The notes: a model not told the origin generated them from the letters alone. DNA of 64,000 nt from a bacterium SCSIO 12741 (GCA_024398055.1 CP073749.1:2294594-2358593); one strand, 5' to 3'. Counted from the first letter of the stretch, positions 16,765-25,451 are shown. Translations and numbers: made by a program.

Positions 16765-17994
16765 TTAAACTAATTGAGTCAATGCGATTTCAAAAGCAGT
16801 CTTAGCAATGTTGGTTTTGTTCTCACTTTTGGCATAAACGTCTTCCAAAGCCTTACGGATGATGTTGGACGTATCATCAAAAATTCCCTTATCCGACATG
16901 TCCACGTGATCGTTACTCATTAAGTAACCAAAAACCCGAGCCATTCCACAGTTGGAAATAAAGTCAGGAATAATGGAAATGTGGTTGTCCGTGTAATCTG
17001 CAATCGGACCGAAGAAGATTTCTGGATCTGCAAAGGGTACGTTGGCACCAGCAGCAATAACTTCCATTCCGGAAGCTTTCATGCGATCTACTTGATCACG
17101 AGTAATCAAACGAGAAGCGGCACAAGGAATGAAAACCTCGGCTTTCAAATCCCAAATCTTGGCGTTTACTTCATCAAAAGAAAGCATGTTTTCAGCGGCC
17201 AGCTTGTTTCCGTCTTTATCCAGGAAAAGCTGACGGATTTCTTCTGCACTAAATCCGTCTTCCTTGATCAATCCACCGGGACGATCGATGATTCCGACAA
17301 CTTTGGCGCCATTCTGGCTAAGGAAATAAGCTCCTGCAGAACCTACATTTCCCCATCCTTGAACGATTACTCTTTTTCCTTCCAAAGATCCACCCCAGAT
17401 ATCGTAGTAGTGTCTTACCGATTCAGCTACACCAAATCCAGTAATCATATCAGCTACGCAATACTTGCGGCTTGGCTCAGGAGAGAAATAATTATCTTCA
17501 ATTTCTTTCAACACACCGCGACGCAATTGTCCGATGCGGTTAATTTTTTGAGGTTCAGTAGGCTGGAAGTGTCCATTGAAAACCCCTTCTTGTGGGTGCC
17601 AGATTCCGCAATCTTCGGTAATGGGAATAACTTCGTGAATTTCGTCCACGTTAAGGTCTCCACCGGTTCCGTAGTAATGCTTGAGCAAAGGAGTTACGGC
17701 TTTGTACCATCTTCTAAGCACACCTTCTTTTCTCGGATCGTTCGGATCAAAGTTGATTCCCGATTTGGCACCACCAATAGCAGGTCCGGCTACAGTGAAT
17801 TTCACTTCCATCGTTTTGGCAAGTGATTCTACTTCACGTTTGTCCAGTCCAACACGCATACGAGTTCCACCACCCGCTGCTCCACCACGCAAAGAATTGA
17901 TTACAACCCATCCTTTGGCTTCGGTTTCGGCATCATGCCATTCAAAAACAATCTCAGGAGTTTTGTTTTCGAATTTATCGAGAAGATCTTTCAT
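16765..17994 (-). CDS. gdhA: Glu/Leu/Phe/Val dehydrogenase (glutamate dehydrogenase)
   Basis: 409 residues. The dimerisation domain holds GGAAGGGTRMRVG and the lysines of the active site region (VAGPAIGGAKSGINFDP). The Rossmann domain starts at VIVQGWGNVGSAGAYFL, the dinucleotide-binding fingerprint. Such enzymes interconvert glutamate and 2-oxoglutarate plus ammonia with NAD(P). The NAD or NADP preference and the amino-acid preference are uncertain. It is the first gene of a two-gene unit with nhaD and has a clear -7 element. A 281-codon open frame on the opposite strand is treated as a shadow. Confidence 0.9.
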   Translation of the reverse strand: MKDLLDKFENKTPEIVFEWHDAETEAKGWVVINSLRGGAAGGGTRMRVGLDKREVESLAKTMEVKFTVAGPAIGGAKSGINFDPNDPRKEGVLRRWYKAVTPLLKHYYGTGGDLNVDEIHEVIPITEDCGIWHPQEGVFNGHFQPTEPQKINRIGQLRRGVLKEIEDNYFSPEPSRKYCVADMITGFGVAESVRHYYDIWGGSLEGKRVIVQGWGNVGSAGAYFLSQNGAKVVGIIDRPGGLIKEDGFSAEEIRQLFLDKDGNKLAAENMLSFDEVNAKIWDLKAEVFIPCAASRLITRDQVDRMKASGMEVIAAGANVPFADPEIFFGPIADYTDNHISIIPDFISNCGMARVFGYLMSNDHVDMSDKGIFDDTSNIIRKALEDVYAKSENKTNIAKTAFEIALTQLV

Positions 17995-18011
17995 GGTCTT
18001 AAAATTTCGGG

Positions 18012-18019
18012 CAAATGTA
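18012..18019 (-). promoter_or_regulatory. -7 promoter element for gdhA-nhaD
   Basis: Minus-strand TACATTTG (perfect TANNTTTG), ending 17 bases before the gdhA ATG. Confidence 0.6.
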
Positions 18020-18079
18020 AAAAAATGACAACCATTTCTACCTTGATTGGTGAGCTATTTCCATGATTTTTCCACGGTA

Positions 18080-19156
18080 TTAAGGATCGAAGATGACTCC
18101 ACCCGAATTGTCCCGTTTTGCACCGGTTACGTCACTTAAGCAATTTGCTTGATTATGAAGCCTTAACCAACCCAAATAGGCAAAGATGATGGCTTCCTTA
18201 AATTCAATGATTTGAGCCTCCGGAAGAGTCCATTTTCCAGGAGATGATTGGTTTAATAGCTCCAATAAATAGCTGTTGTAGGCACCGCCTCCTGTGACCA
18301 GAATGGAATCTAATTCGTACGCTTCTGCCACCCGCTTGAGTTGCCGAAAAATGTGCTGGGTCATGGTGGCAATGGCCTCTTCAGGTTTTAGGTCGAAGGA
18401 ATCGATGAGCGGAAAAATCCATTTTTCAACCCATTCTCTGCCGAGCGATTTGGGAGGAGCGCTGGTATAGTAGGGTAATGATTCTAACTGGTCAAGCAGA
18501 GCTTCATTGACCGAATGTCGCCGGGCAATTTCTCCCGATTTGTCATAAGGTAGGCCCAGTTTTCGGGCATAGTGGTTAAGTACATAATTGGCCGGACAAA
18601 TGTCGAAAGCCAAGCGTTGCCCCTTTCTTGAAAAACCAATATTGGCAAATCCTCCGAGATTAAGGCAGGCCTCATAGGAAGAAAATAGATCTCGATCGCC
18701 GATGGGAACCAATGGAGCCCCTTGTCCGCCAAGTGATACATCCTTACTCCTAAAATCGGCAACGGTTTGCATGCCGGTTATTCGAGCTATTTCTTGACCA
18801 CAGCCGGCTTGAAACGTATACCCCAGGTCGGGTCGGTGAAACAACGTATGCCCATGGGACGCGATTAAGTCAACGGACCGATTGCCTAAAAAAGCCTGTG
18901 CTTGTTGTCCAAGATATCGACCAAACTCCTTGTGATATTGCCAGAGTTTTTCCCCATTGTATTGCTCCATTTGCCGCAGTTGTGTCAACCAGTATTCCGG
19001 GTAGGGAATGGTTTGGCAGGATAAGAGCTGAAAGGAAGATTTTGAAGGATCGTTATCAATTTGGACCAGGGCAAGATCTAACCCGTCCAGGGAGGTTCCG
19101 GACATCATGCCCAAAACAATCTTGGATTTGCTGGAAGTAGGCATTAACTGCGACAA
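18080..19156 (-). CDS. anmK: Anhydro-N-acetylmuramic acid kinase
   Basis: 358 residues. The family signature GMMSGTSLDGLDLAL is at residues 16-30, followed by DLIASHGHTLFH, ADFRSKDVSLGGQGAPLVPIGD and VTGGGAYNSYL, all sugar-kinase/AnmK motifs. The enzyme converts 1,6-anhydro-MurNAc, released during peptidoglycan turnover, to MurNAc-6-phosphate with ATP, in the cytoplasmic cell-wall recycling route. It is divergent from the acyl-CoA dehydrogenase gene, 62 bases apart. An alternative start at Met5 is possible. Confidence 0.93.
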   Translation of the reverse strand: MSQLMPTSSKSKIVLGMMSGTSLDGLDLALVQIDNDPSKSSFQLLSCQTIPYPEYWLTQLRQMEQYNGEKLWQYHKEFGRYLGQQAQAFLGNRSVDLIASHGHTLFHRPDLGYTFQAGCGQEIARITGMQTVADFRSKDVSLGGQGAPLVPIGDRDLFSSYEACLNLGGFANIGFSRKGQRLAFDICPANYVLNHYARKLGLPYDKSGEIARRHSVNEALLDQLESLPYYTSAPPKSLGREWVEKWIFPLIDSFDLKPEEAIATMTQHIFRQLKRVAEAYELDSILVTGGGAYNSYLLELLNQSSPGKWTLPEAQIIEFKEAIIFAYLGWLRLHNQANCLSDVTGAKRDNSGGVIFDP

Positions 19157-19183
19157 GGATAGTAATTTATCGCGACAAAAAGA

Positions 19184-19191
19184 TACCTTTG
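19184..19191 (+). promoter_or_regulatory. -7 promoter element for the acyl-CoA dehydrogenase gene
   Basis: TACCTTTG, a perfect TANNTTTG, ending 27 bases before the ATG at 19219. It supports 19219 as the start, because a TTG at 19189 lies inside the element. Confidence 0.6.
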
Positions 19192-19218
19192 CGCCTCGAA
19201 AAAAATAGACTTCAAGGT

Positions 19219-20361
19219 ATGGATTTTCAATTAACAGAAGAGCAATTAGCGGTTAGAGAAGCAGCCAGAGATTTTACCCAAAATGTTTTGGCTCCCGGAG
19301 TGATTGAGAGAGACGAGAAAATGGAATTCCCAGCCGAGCAAATCCGTCAGTTAGGCGAGCTTGGATTTTTGGGAATGATGGTCGATCCCCAATATGGTGG
19401 GGGCGGAATGGACGCTCTTTCTTACGCAATTGCGATGGAGGAATTTTCTAAAATGGATGCCTCTTCTTCTGTTTGTGTGTCTGTATGTAACTCTTTGGTG
19501 AACTACGGCCTTGAGCAGTATGGAACGGAAGAGCAAAAGCAAAAGTACCTGGCGCCAATTGCACGAGGTGAAAAAATCGGTGCGTTCTGTCTTTCTGAGC
19601 CAGAAGCTGGATCTGATGCTACTTCACAGCGTACTACCGCCATCGACATGGGAGATTACTACCTGTTGAATGGAACTAAAAACTGGATTACAAACGGAAA
19701 CTCTGCATCTACTTACTTGGTAATTGCCCAAACAGATGCTGATAAAGGTCACCACGGTATCAATGCCTTCATCGTTGAAAAAGGAATGGAAGGTTTTGTA
19801 GTGGGAGCCAAGGAAAACAAAATGGGAATCCGTGCTTCCGATACGCATACCTTGTTGTTTAACGACGTAAAGGTTCCTAAAGAGAATAGAATTGGTGAAG
19901 ATGGATTTGGATTCAAATTCGCTATGAAAACCTTGGAAGGTGGTCGTATTGGAATCGCTGCCCAAGCTTTGGGAATTGCACAAGGTGCTTTTGAATTGGC
20001 TACTGCCTATGCCAAGGAAAGAAAAGCTTTCGGAAAAGAAATTGGAAAGCACCAAGCCATTCAATTTAAGTTGGCTGATATGGCTACTTCTATTGAAGCC
20101 GCTCGTTTGTTGGTTTACCGTGCCGCTTGGATGAAAGATCAAGGCCTTCCTTACGGACACGCCAGTGCAATGGCTAAGTTGTTCGCTTCACAAGTTGCAA
20201 TGGAAGTAACGGTAGAAGCTGTTCAGGTTCACGGTGGATACGGATACGTTAAAGAATACCACGTTGAGCGTTTGATGCGTGATGCGAAGATTACTCAGAT
20301 CTACGAAGGAACTTCCGAAGTTCAGAAAATCGTAGTTGGAAGAGGAGTTCTTAAAGACTAG
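19219..20361 (+). CDS. Acyl-CoA dehydrogenase (short-chain / butyryl type)
   Basis: 380 residues from the ATG at 19219 (MDFQLTEEQLAVREAARDF), the standard family start and length. Motifs present: CLSEPEAGSDA (FAD and substrate contact), MGIRASDTHTLLFNDVKVP, and near the C-terminus QVHGGYGYVKEYHVERLMRDAKITQIYEGTSE split across two blocks, where the Glu in IYEGT is the catalytic base of short-chain enzymes. It oxidises acyl-CoA to trans-2-enoyl-CoA with FAD, passing electrons to ETF. It is monocistronic, followed by two hairpins. The exact chain length preference is not certain. Confidence 0.92.
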   Translation: MDFQLTEEQLAVREAARDFTQNVLAPGVIERDEKMEFPAEQIRQLGELGFLGMMVDPQYGGGGMDALSYAIAMEEFSKMDASSSVCVSVCNSLVNYGLEQYGTEEQKQKYLAPIARGEKIGAFCLSEPEAGSDATSQRTTAIDMGDYYLLNGTKNWITNGNSASTYLVIAQTDADKGHHGINAFIVEKGMEGFVVGAKENKMGIRASDTHTLLFNDVKVPKENRIGEDGFGFKFAMKTLEGGRIGIAAQALGIAQGAFELATAYAKERKAFGKEIGKHQAIQFKLADMATSIEAARLLVYRAAWMKDQGLPYGHASAMAKLFASQVAMEVTVEAVQVHGGYGYVKEYHVERLMRDAKITQIYEGTSEVQKIVVGRGVLKD

Positions 20362-20385
20362 GAGAATTTTAAATCTTAAGGATAA

Positions 20386-20412
20386 ACTCTAAATTTTTAA
20401 TCTTTTTAGAGT
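20386..20412. terminator. AT-rich hairpin, possible auxiliary terminator
   Basis: ACTCTAAA (20386-20393) pairs with TTTAGAGT (20405-20412) around an 11-base T-rich loop. It precedes the stronger GC-rich terminator by five bases. Confidence 0.45.
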
Positions 20413-20417
20413 ACTTG

Positions 20418-20442
20418 AAGCGGGCTTTGGCCCGCTTTTTTT
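20418..20442 (+). terminator. Rho-independent terminator after the acyl-CoA dehydrogenase gene
   Basis: AAGCGGGC (20418-20425) pairs with GCCCGCTT (20430-20437) around a TTTG loop, followed by a T-run to 20442. Strong GC stem and U-tract on the plus strand. Confidence 0.85.
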
Positions 20443-20486
20443 GTTCCTATTAAGATTTAAGATTTTGCCTTAAGATTTATGATTGA

Positions 20487-21674
20487 TCAGTACAGATAAT
20501 GCTGATAAGGATATTTTTCCTCATAAACCTTTTGCACTTCTCGGTAGAGAATTTTACGGAACTCGTCCCAGTTTTTCTTTTCCTTGGCGGAGATGAATAC
20601 GGCGTGAACATTCTCACGAGCCATCCAGGTACGTTTTAGTTCAGAGAGCGCTACGTTTTGTTTGGTATTCGCGGTATAATCAAACTCTCCATCTTCCATT
20701 TGACGATATTGATCAATCTTATTAAAGAGGAGTAGAGTAGGCTTATTTTCAGCACCAAGTTCGGTCAAGGTCTGGTTCACCACACGGATGTGATCTTCAA
20801 ACCGCGGATGGGATATATCCACCACATGGATCAAAATGTCAGACTCACGGGCTTCATCCAGGGTAGATTTAAAAGACTCTACCAATTGGTGAGGTAATTT
20901 GCGAATAAATCCTACCGTGTCAGAGAGCAGGAAGGGGAGATTCTCGATCACCACCTTTCTTACTGTAGTATCCAGTGTAGCAAAAAGCTTGTTCTCTGCC
21001 AATACATTCGACTTACTCAAGCGATTCATAATGGTCGACTTACCCACGTTGGTGTACCCAATCAAGGAAACCCGGGCCATTTTTTGCCGGTTTTTACGCT
21101 GAACTGCATTCTGCTTATCGATCGCCTTGAGCTTTTCTTCAAGCAGAGTGATCTTTTTGCGAATGATCCTACGGTCGGTTTCAATTTCTTTTTCTCCTGA
21201 TCCACCCCGAGTGCTGGTTCCTCCTCGCTGCCTTTCTAAGTGAGTCCACATTCGGGTCAATCGAGGAAGTAGGTATTGGTAACGCGCTAACTCTACCTGA
21301 GTTTTGGCCTGTGCCGTTTGAGCACGGAATTGGAAAATATCCAGAATCATTAAGCTCCGGTCGTAGATCTTAACCTTGAGCTCTTTTTCAATATTGCGCA
21401 ATTGACTGGGAGACAAGTCATCGTCAAAAATCGCAACATCAATGTCGTTTTCCTTGATGTATTCTTTGATGTCGAGCAATTTTCCTCGACCCACAAAGGT
21501 TCGGATATCTGGGGTGTCTAACCGTTGGGTAAAACGTTTAACAGAATCAATACCCGCTGTTTTTGCCAGAAATTCCAGCTCATCCAGGTATTCGGTCAGC
21601 TCTTCGTCACTTTGTCCTTGCTGGCCAAGGCCAATGAGGACTGCTCTTTCTGCTGTTCCTTTCGTTTCGATCAA
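20487..21674 (-). CDS. hflX: GTPase HflX
   Basis: 395 residues. The N-terminal HflX-specific domain (about 1-195) has FVGRGKLLDIKEYI and FDDDLSPSQLRNIEK. A coiled glycine-rich linker contains RGGTSTRGGSGEKEIE. The G domain begins at GYTNVGKSTIMNRL (Walker A), with SDTVGFIRKLPHQLVESF (DxxG) and LLFNKIDQ (NKxD). HflX binds the 50S subunit and splits stalled or heat-damaged ribosomes. It follows the cytochrome b561-like gene by 11 bases and is probably co-transcribed. The length is normal. Confidence 0.95.
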   Translation of the reverse strand: MIETKGTAERAVLIGLGQQGQSDEELTEYLDELEFLAKTAGIDSVKRFTQRLDTPDIRTFVGRGKLLDIKEYIKENDIDVAIFDDDLSPSQLRNIEKELKVKIYDRSLMILDIFQFRAQTAQAKTQVELARYQYLLPRLTRMWTHLERQRGGTSTRGGSGEKEIETDRRIIRKKITLLEEKLKAIDKQNAVQRKNRQKMARVSLIGYTNVGKSTIMNRLSKSNVLAENKLFATLDTTVRKVVIENLPFLLSDTVGFIRKLPHQLVESFKSTLDEARESDILIHVVDISHPRFEDHIRVVNQTLTELGAENKPTLLLFNKIDQYRQMEDGEFDYTANTKQNVALSELKRTWMARENVHAVFISAKEKKNWDEFRKILYREVQKVYEEKYPYQHYLY

Positions 21675-21685
21675 TAGTCAGGATA

Positions 21686-22117
21686 TTAAGGCATGAGTTT
21701 GTCCCATGGCACTCTTGAAAGAATCAAGGCGAAACCAATCAGGTAGAACAAGCTCATCATTTTGAATTTGTTTTTGGAAGTTTCTGCTCTTTTGGCTTTG
21801 GAATATCCCATGGTAATAACCACAGCGGCCAAAATCATCATCACCGGGTGCTCCACCGTTACAAAGCGTAGCGCAGCCATTCCTTCACCCATAGAGGCTC
21901 CAATTCTCGAAAAATGACCGAGAACAGCGTACAAAACAATACCCAACAGCAGTTGAATATGTACAGCAATCATTGAAAATAAAGCCAGTTTTCGATCCCC
22001 AGAGGTGTATTCTTTGTTGTTGAGAAAACCGAAAAGGGATTTCAACAATGCCACAAAGACCAAAATAAGGACCAAATAAGCAACGGTGCGGTGTAAGTGT
22101 AAAAAGCCAACTTCCAT
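21686..22117 (-). CDS. Small cytochrome b561-like membrane protein
   Basis: 143 residues from the ATG at 22117 (MEVGFLHLHRTVAYLVL); a longer reading from 22147 would run through the promoter element. Four hydrophobic helices with conserved His residues in LHLHRT, AVHIQLLLGIVLY and VEHPVMMIL are arranged like haem-b ligands, as in small Bacteroidota proteins usually called cytochrome B. A membrane electron-carrier role is plausible but not shown. The gene heads a two-gene unit with hflX and is divergent from a lipoprotein gene. Confidence 0.7.
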   Translation of the reverse strand: MEVGFLHLHRTVAYLVLILVFVALLKSLFGFLNNKEYTSGDRKLALFSMIAVHIQLLLGIVLYAVLGHFSRIGASMGEGMAALRFVTVEHPVMMILAAVVITMGYSKAKRAETSKNKFKMMSLFYLIGFALILSRVPWDKLMP

Positions 22118-22135
22118 ATTCCTATATTTAGGCTG

Positions 22136-22143
22136 CAAATGTA
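22136..22143 (-). promoter_or_regulatory. -7 promoter element for cytochrome b561-like gene and hflX
   Basis: Minus-strand TACATTTG, ending 18 bases before the ATG at 22117. The divergent plus-strand lipoprotein gene has TATATTTA (7 of 8) at 22123-22130. Confidence 0.58.
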
Positions 22144-22154
22144 GCAAAGAGCAA

Positions 22155-22529
22155 ATGATTTGGACTCAGATATTCCGTAATTCCCTCTACCTGATTGGGA
22201 TCTTTCTTTTAATAGCCTGTCAAAAAGAGGATGAGGAACTGTTTACCTTACAATATCAAGTGCTGCAAACGGGAGGAAATCGAGCTACCTTTTCTTTGAA
22301 TTACCTCGATCCATCCAATGCCACAGTGTCCACAGGAATTCTTGGACCTTCGAGTTGGGAATCCACAGAATATAAAAATGTAAAGGCTGGAATTCCGATT
22401 CGAATGGAACTCAAGGTAGAATCAGGAAGCCCAAAATTGAGGATGACTGTACTAAAAAATGGCTCTTTGGTGGCCGAGCAGGTCGTATCATCTGATAATT
22501 CTCAGAACCTTATATCCGTTAGATTGTAA
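22155..22529 (+). CDS. Small lipoprotein of unknown function
   Basis: 124 residues from the ATG at 22155, chosen because it starts a lipoprotein signal (hydrophobic core, then LLIAC with Cys22). The mature domain is about 100 residues, beta-rich, with NYLDPSNATVSTGILGPSSWES and a final VSSDNSQNLISVRL. It looks like a small Ig-like or transthyretin-like fold similar to other uncharacterised Bacteroidota lipoproteins, but no family is recognised. It is transcribed divergently from the cytochrome gene and sits 164 bases before rpoD. Confidence 0.6.
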   Translation: MIWTQIFRNSLYLIGIFLLIACQKEDEELFTLQYQVLQTGGNRATFSLNYLDPSNATVSTGILGPSSWESTEYKNVKAGIPIRMELKVESGSPKLRMTVLKNGSLVAEQVVSSDNSQNLISVRL

Positions 22530-22592
22530 CGTTTTTCGATGGTTTACGTATGAATTAGCAAAATTTTAGGTAAATCAAAGGAAAATTACCAG

Positions 22593-22600
22593 TACTTTTG
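22593..22600 (+). promoter_or_regulatory. -7 promoter element for rpoD
   Basis: TACTTTTG (TANNTTTG) followed by GCAGCCCG-like bases, as also seen before panD. It ends 93 bases before the rpoD ATG, giving the longest leader seen in this window. Confidence 0.55.
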
Positions 22601-22693
22601 CAGCCCGAAAAGTGCTAATAGACAAACTATTTGCATTTTAGGACAATTATTGTAATTTAACTGGTTGTTTAAAGTTCAGTTTTTTATTCGCCT

Positions 22694-23554
22694 ATGAGAC
22701 AGCTCAAAATCTCCAAACAGCTTACCAATCGTGATTCCAAATCCATTGACAAATACCTAAGCGATGTTTCCAAAGAGGAAATGATCACCGCTGAGGAAGA
22801 AGTGGAACTGGCAAAACGGATTAAGCAAGGTGATGAGAGAGCTCTTAACAAATTGGTTAACGCCAACTTGAGGTTCGTTATTTCTGTTGCCAAGCAATAC
22901 CAAGGTCATGGTTTGACATTAGAAGATTTGATTGCAGAAGGTAATATTGGTCTAATTACAGCGGCCAAACGATTTGACGAAACGAAAGGGTTTAAGTTCA
23001 TCTCTTACGCAGTTTGGTGGATACGTCAGAGTATTATGCAGGCCATTGCAGAAAACTCACGAGTGGTACGGCTACCACTTAACAAAGTTTCTGCTATACA
23101 AAAGGTGGCAACTGCTTATTCCAAATTAGAGCAGGAATTCGAGCGGGCTCCGTCCCACGAAGAAATTTCCGAGCTCCTGGAAACCAATGCCGAAAGTGTC
23201 GGAGACCTGGTGACTTACTCACAAAAACAGGTTTCAGTAGACGCACCCCTTATTGACGGTGAAGAGAATTCACTGTTGAATGTATTGTCTAACAATAATT
23301 CCAAAAACCCAGCAGATGAAATGATGCGCGAATCTTTGTGCAAAGACATCGAACGGGTATTGGTTTCTTTGAAGCCAAGAGAAGCGGAAGTGATTCGTTT
23401 GTCCTTCGGGCTCGGCGGCCGCACTCCGATGACTTTGGAAGAAATTGCTAACAGTCTGGGATTGACCAGAGAGAGAATTCGTCAGATTCGCGAAAAAGCC
23501 CTTAGAGGTCTTCGCAAAAAGACAAATTCAAATTTCCTGAAACACTATCTGTAA
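22694..23554 (+). CDS. rpoD: Housekeeping RNA polymerase sigma factor (sigma-70/sigma-A)
   Basis: 286 residues, the short form typical of Bacteroidota: no region 1.1 and little non-conserved insert. Region 1.2 starts near residue 15 (DKYLSDVSKEEMITAEEEV). Region 2 contains LRFVISVAKQYQGHGLTLED and GFKFISYAVWWIRQSI (2.3-2.4, -7 element recognition), and region 4 ends with LEEIANSLGLTRERIRQI (helix-turn-helix for the -33 element). It recognises the TANNTTTG promoters found throughout the window. It is monocistronic with a strong terminator. Confidence 0.96.
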   Translation: MRQLKISKQLTNRDSKSIDKYLSDVSKEEMITAEEEVELAKRIKQGDERALNKLVNANLRFVISVAKQYQGHGLTLEDLIAEGNIGLITAAKRFDETKGFKFISYAVWWIRQSIMQAIAENSRVVRLPLNKVSAIQKVATAYSKLEQEFERAPSHEEISELLETNAESVGDLVTYSQKQVSVDAPLIDGEENSLLNVLSNNNSKNPADEMMRESLCKDIERVLVSLKPREAEVIRLSFGLGGRTPMTLEEIANSLGLTRERIRQIREKALRGLRKKTNSNFLKHYL

Positions 23555-23581
23555 ATAGCATCAGGTATTAGATATAAAGAG

Positions 23582-23611
23582 ACCTCTTCGCTTTGCGAAG
23601 GGGTTTTTTTT
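23582..23611 (+). terminator. Rho-independent terminator after rpoD
   Basis: ACCTCTTCGC (23582-23591) pairs with GCGAAGGGGT (23595-23604, one T-G pair) around TTT, then eight T to 23611. Confidence 0.88.
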
Positions 23612-23662
23612 ATGCCCTATTCGATCGTAATCAAGGGGGAAATAAAAAGGAGAAAGGGAGGA

Positions 23663-24781
23663 CTATTTCTTTAATATCCAGGCGTCACCAAAACCTGCAG
23701 ACCGGATTCGATCGAGATCTCCTTTAGCCTCATTCAAAGTAGTGTATTGTTCTATACCTACACGGTACAACCCTTTGTGCTGATCAATGATAACCGCGCC
23801 AAATCCTTGCTGTTGCAAACGTGCGACCAATCGAGTGGCGTTATCCCGCTCACGGAAACATCCTCCAATGGCGTAGTAACCTTGGTAGCTTGTAGGCGGA
23901 AGTAACGACTTAACCCGAAGCGAATCCGGGCGAAGGGCCAGCTCTCTTACTTTAATGGTAATGAGTTCGGTAGGATCGAAATAGGGGTCGTTGCGGTCAA
24001 AAAAGGAGGTTTTTACATAATCCTTTCCAGACAATACCCATTTTTCAAATGCATCGGGCCGAGCGATGTCATCGGCGTCAACTACTTCTGGTAATCCTGT
24101 TCTTGCTGTATACATAGCGCAAACCTGAGGGCTAAAAGGATTAAGTTCCGAAAGTTGGAAATTTTTGTCCTTAAATACCATAGAGCCTGTTGGGAGCCAG
24201 ATTAAATAGAAAAGCAAAGGAACGCAGGCCACAACGACAGCCGCTGTTTTCCAGTTTTTGAGCCTTTTGCGGTATTCCCGAATGTCAATAATCGGAGTAG
24301 ATTCTTTGGGCTCTTCTTTTGCCTCCGCCGCCAATTCCACAACAGGAGTTTCAACTGGTTTGGCCAAGGGGATGAGCTGAACGGGCTCTAAACCAAATAG
24401 GCCAGGAGCGAAGTTTACCGTATTTAGCGGTTTAAATCGCAACGAACGGTTATGGTCATAGTAGAACGTACCGATTTTTGGAAAAACAATTTTGCCCTTA
24501 CTTCTCAGTTCCTGACGGATATCCTGAACAAAGGCATTCAGCTGTTTTTGGGCTTCGGCAAATGGGATTTGTTGTTCTTCGGCTATCGTGTGGGCCAATA
24601 AGCCATCACTTTTGGTAAGCCTGGAGTTAAATCCTATCTCTTTATAAGGAGGTAAAATGCGGGAACGCAAACGGTCTAATCGAGCCGAATGAGGGTTGCC
24701 CACAAAACCGCCAAACCCTGGAACGATTACACAATCGTGGGAAAAAAGCAGCTGCTCGATATGTCGGAAAATACCTTCCAT
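23663..24781 (-). CDS. HU-CCDC81 and SPOR domain protein
   Basis: 372 residues. The N-terminal half holds two HU-CCDC81-type domains (VIVPGFGGFVGNPHSARL, then FPKIGTFYYDHNRSLRF). A transmembrane helix lies near 194-214 (AAVVVACVPLLFYLIWLP). The C-terminal about 75 residues form a SPOR domain (YYAIGGCFRERDNATRLV, ending AWILKK), which in other proteins binds denuded peptidoglycan at division sites. The arrangement predicts a cytoplasmic HU-like part and a periplasmic SPOR part. Its function is unknown, perhaps linking nucleoid or cytoplasm to the septum (inference). The start is close to a 7 of 8 promoter match. Confidence 0.85.
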   Translation of the reverse strand: MEGIFRHIEQLLFSHDCVIVPGFGGFVGNPHSARLDRLRSRILPPYKEIGFNSRLTKSDGLLAHTIAEEQQIPFAEAQKQLNAFVQDIRQELRSKGKIVFPKIGTFYYDHNRSLRFKPLNTVNFAPGLFGLEPVQLIPLAKPVETPVVELAAEAKEEPKESTPIIDIREYRKRLKNWKTAAVVVACVPLLFYLIWLPTGSMVFKDKNFQLSELNPFSPQVCAMYTARTGLPEVVDADDIARPDAFEKWVLSGKDYVKTSFFDRNDPYFDPTELITIKVRELALRPDSLRVKSLLPPTSYQGYYAIGGCFRERDNATRLVARLQQQGFGAVIIDQHKGLYRVGIEQYTTLNEAKGDLDRIRSAGFGDAWILKK

Positions 24782-24876
24782 TATAATTCGACTAAAGTAA
24801 AAAAATCAAGACACTCCGGGCGATGCAAGCAAGGATTAATCCTTTACTTTCGGTTTCTCGTGAAATTCAGAATCTT

Positions 24877-25392
24877 ATGGCGCTAATTAAGACAGTACGG
24901 GGCTTTACGCCTCAGGTTGGAGAGAATTGTTTTTTGGCTGAGAACGCCACTTTAATCGGAGATATCCAGATGGGAAAGGATTGTAGCATCTGGTATCAGG
25001 CCGTAGTTCGAGGGGATGTAAACAGCATTCGAATCGGTGATCAGGTCAATATTCAGGATGGTGCAGTGGTTCATGGAACGTATGAAAGAGCGGCTACTAC
25101 TATCGGGAATAAAGTGTCTATTGGGCATAATGCTTTGGTGCATGGTTGCACCATTCACGATCACGTGTTGATCGGTATGGGAGCTATTGTTATGGACAAT
25201 GCCGTTATCGAATCCAATTGCTTGATTGCTGCTGGTGCGGTTGTTTTGGCCAATACGGTGGTAGAATCGGGATCAGTGTACGCCGGAGTTCCCGCCAAAA
25301 AGGTAAAAACGCTGAGTCCTGAATTGTTTCAGGGAGAGGTTTCCCGAATTGCGGAAAACTACATGCTATACTCCAGCTGGTTTAAAGAGTAA
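24877..25392 (+). CDS. Gamma carbonic anhydrase family protein
   Basis: 171 residues from the ATG at 24877 (MALIKTVRGFTPQVGENCF), the usual family start; a longer reading from 24823 is not supported. It is a left-handed beta-helix made of hexapeptide repeats. The three zinc-binding His are visible at 66 (VVHGTYE), 84 and 89 (SIGHNALVHG), as in YrdA/CaiE-type gamma carbonic anhydrases. It may hydrate CO2 or act as an uncharacterised acyl-like enzyme; activity in this branch is often unproven. TACTTTCG upstream (24845-24852) is a near match to the promoter element. A strong terminator follows. Confidence 0.9.
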   Translation: MALIKTVRGFTPQVGENCFLAENATLIGDIQMGKDCSIWYQAVVRGDVNSIRIGDQVNIQDGAVVHGTYERAATTIGNKVSIGHNALVHGCTIHDHVLIGMGAIVMDNAVIESNCLIAAGAVVLANTVVESGSVYAGVPAKKVKTLSPELFQGEVSRIAENYMLYSSWFKE

Positions 25393-25394
25393 AA

Positions 25395-25430
25395 AAAACA
25401 CCCGATCCTCCATTTGGAATCGGGTGTTTT
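25395..25430. terminator. Bidirectional terminator between gamma carbonic anhydrase and T9SS cargo genes
   Basis: AAAACACCCGAT (25395-25406) pairs perfectly with ATCGGGTGTTTT (25419-25430). A-runs and T-runs on both sides let it serve both convergent genes. Confidence 0.88.
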
Positions 25431-25451
25431 AACTGTATTAAACTAAAGATA

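Larger units (their letters stand above)
20371..20478. repeat. Intergenic stem-repeat block flanking two hairpins
   Basis: AAATCTTAAGG (20371-20381) is exactly inverted as CCTTAAGATTT (20468-20478). TTAAGATTT also recurs at 20450-20458 and 20457-20465. Between the arms lie the hairpin 20386-20412 and the terminator 20418-20442. Together they fill the gap between convergent genes. Confidence 0.5.

Noticed and set aside
16981-17826. Long open frame (281 codons) on the plus strand opposite gdhA
   Set aside because: It lies wholly antisense to a full-length, motif-complete glutamate dehydrogenase and its translation shows no recognisable domain. It is a shadow frame.
19189-19218. TTG start for the acyl-CoA dehydrogenase
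   Set aside because: It lies inside the TACCTTTG promoter element; the ATG at 19219 matches the family.
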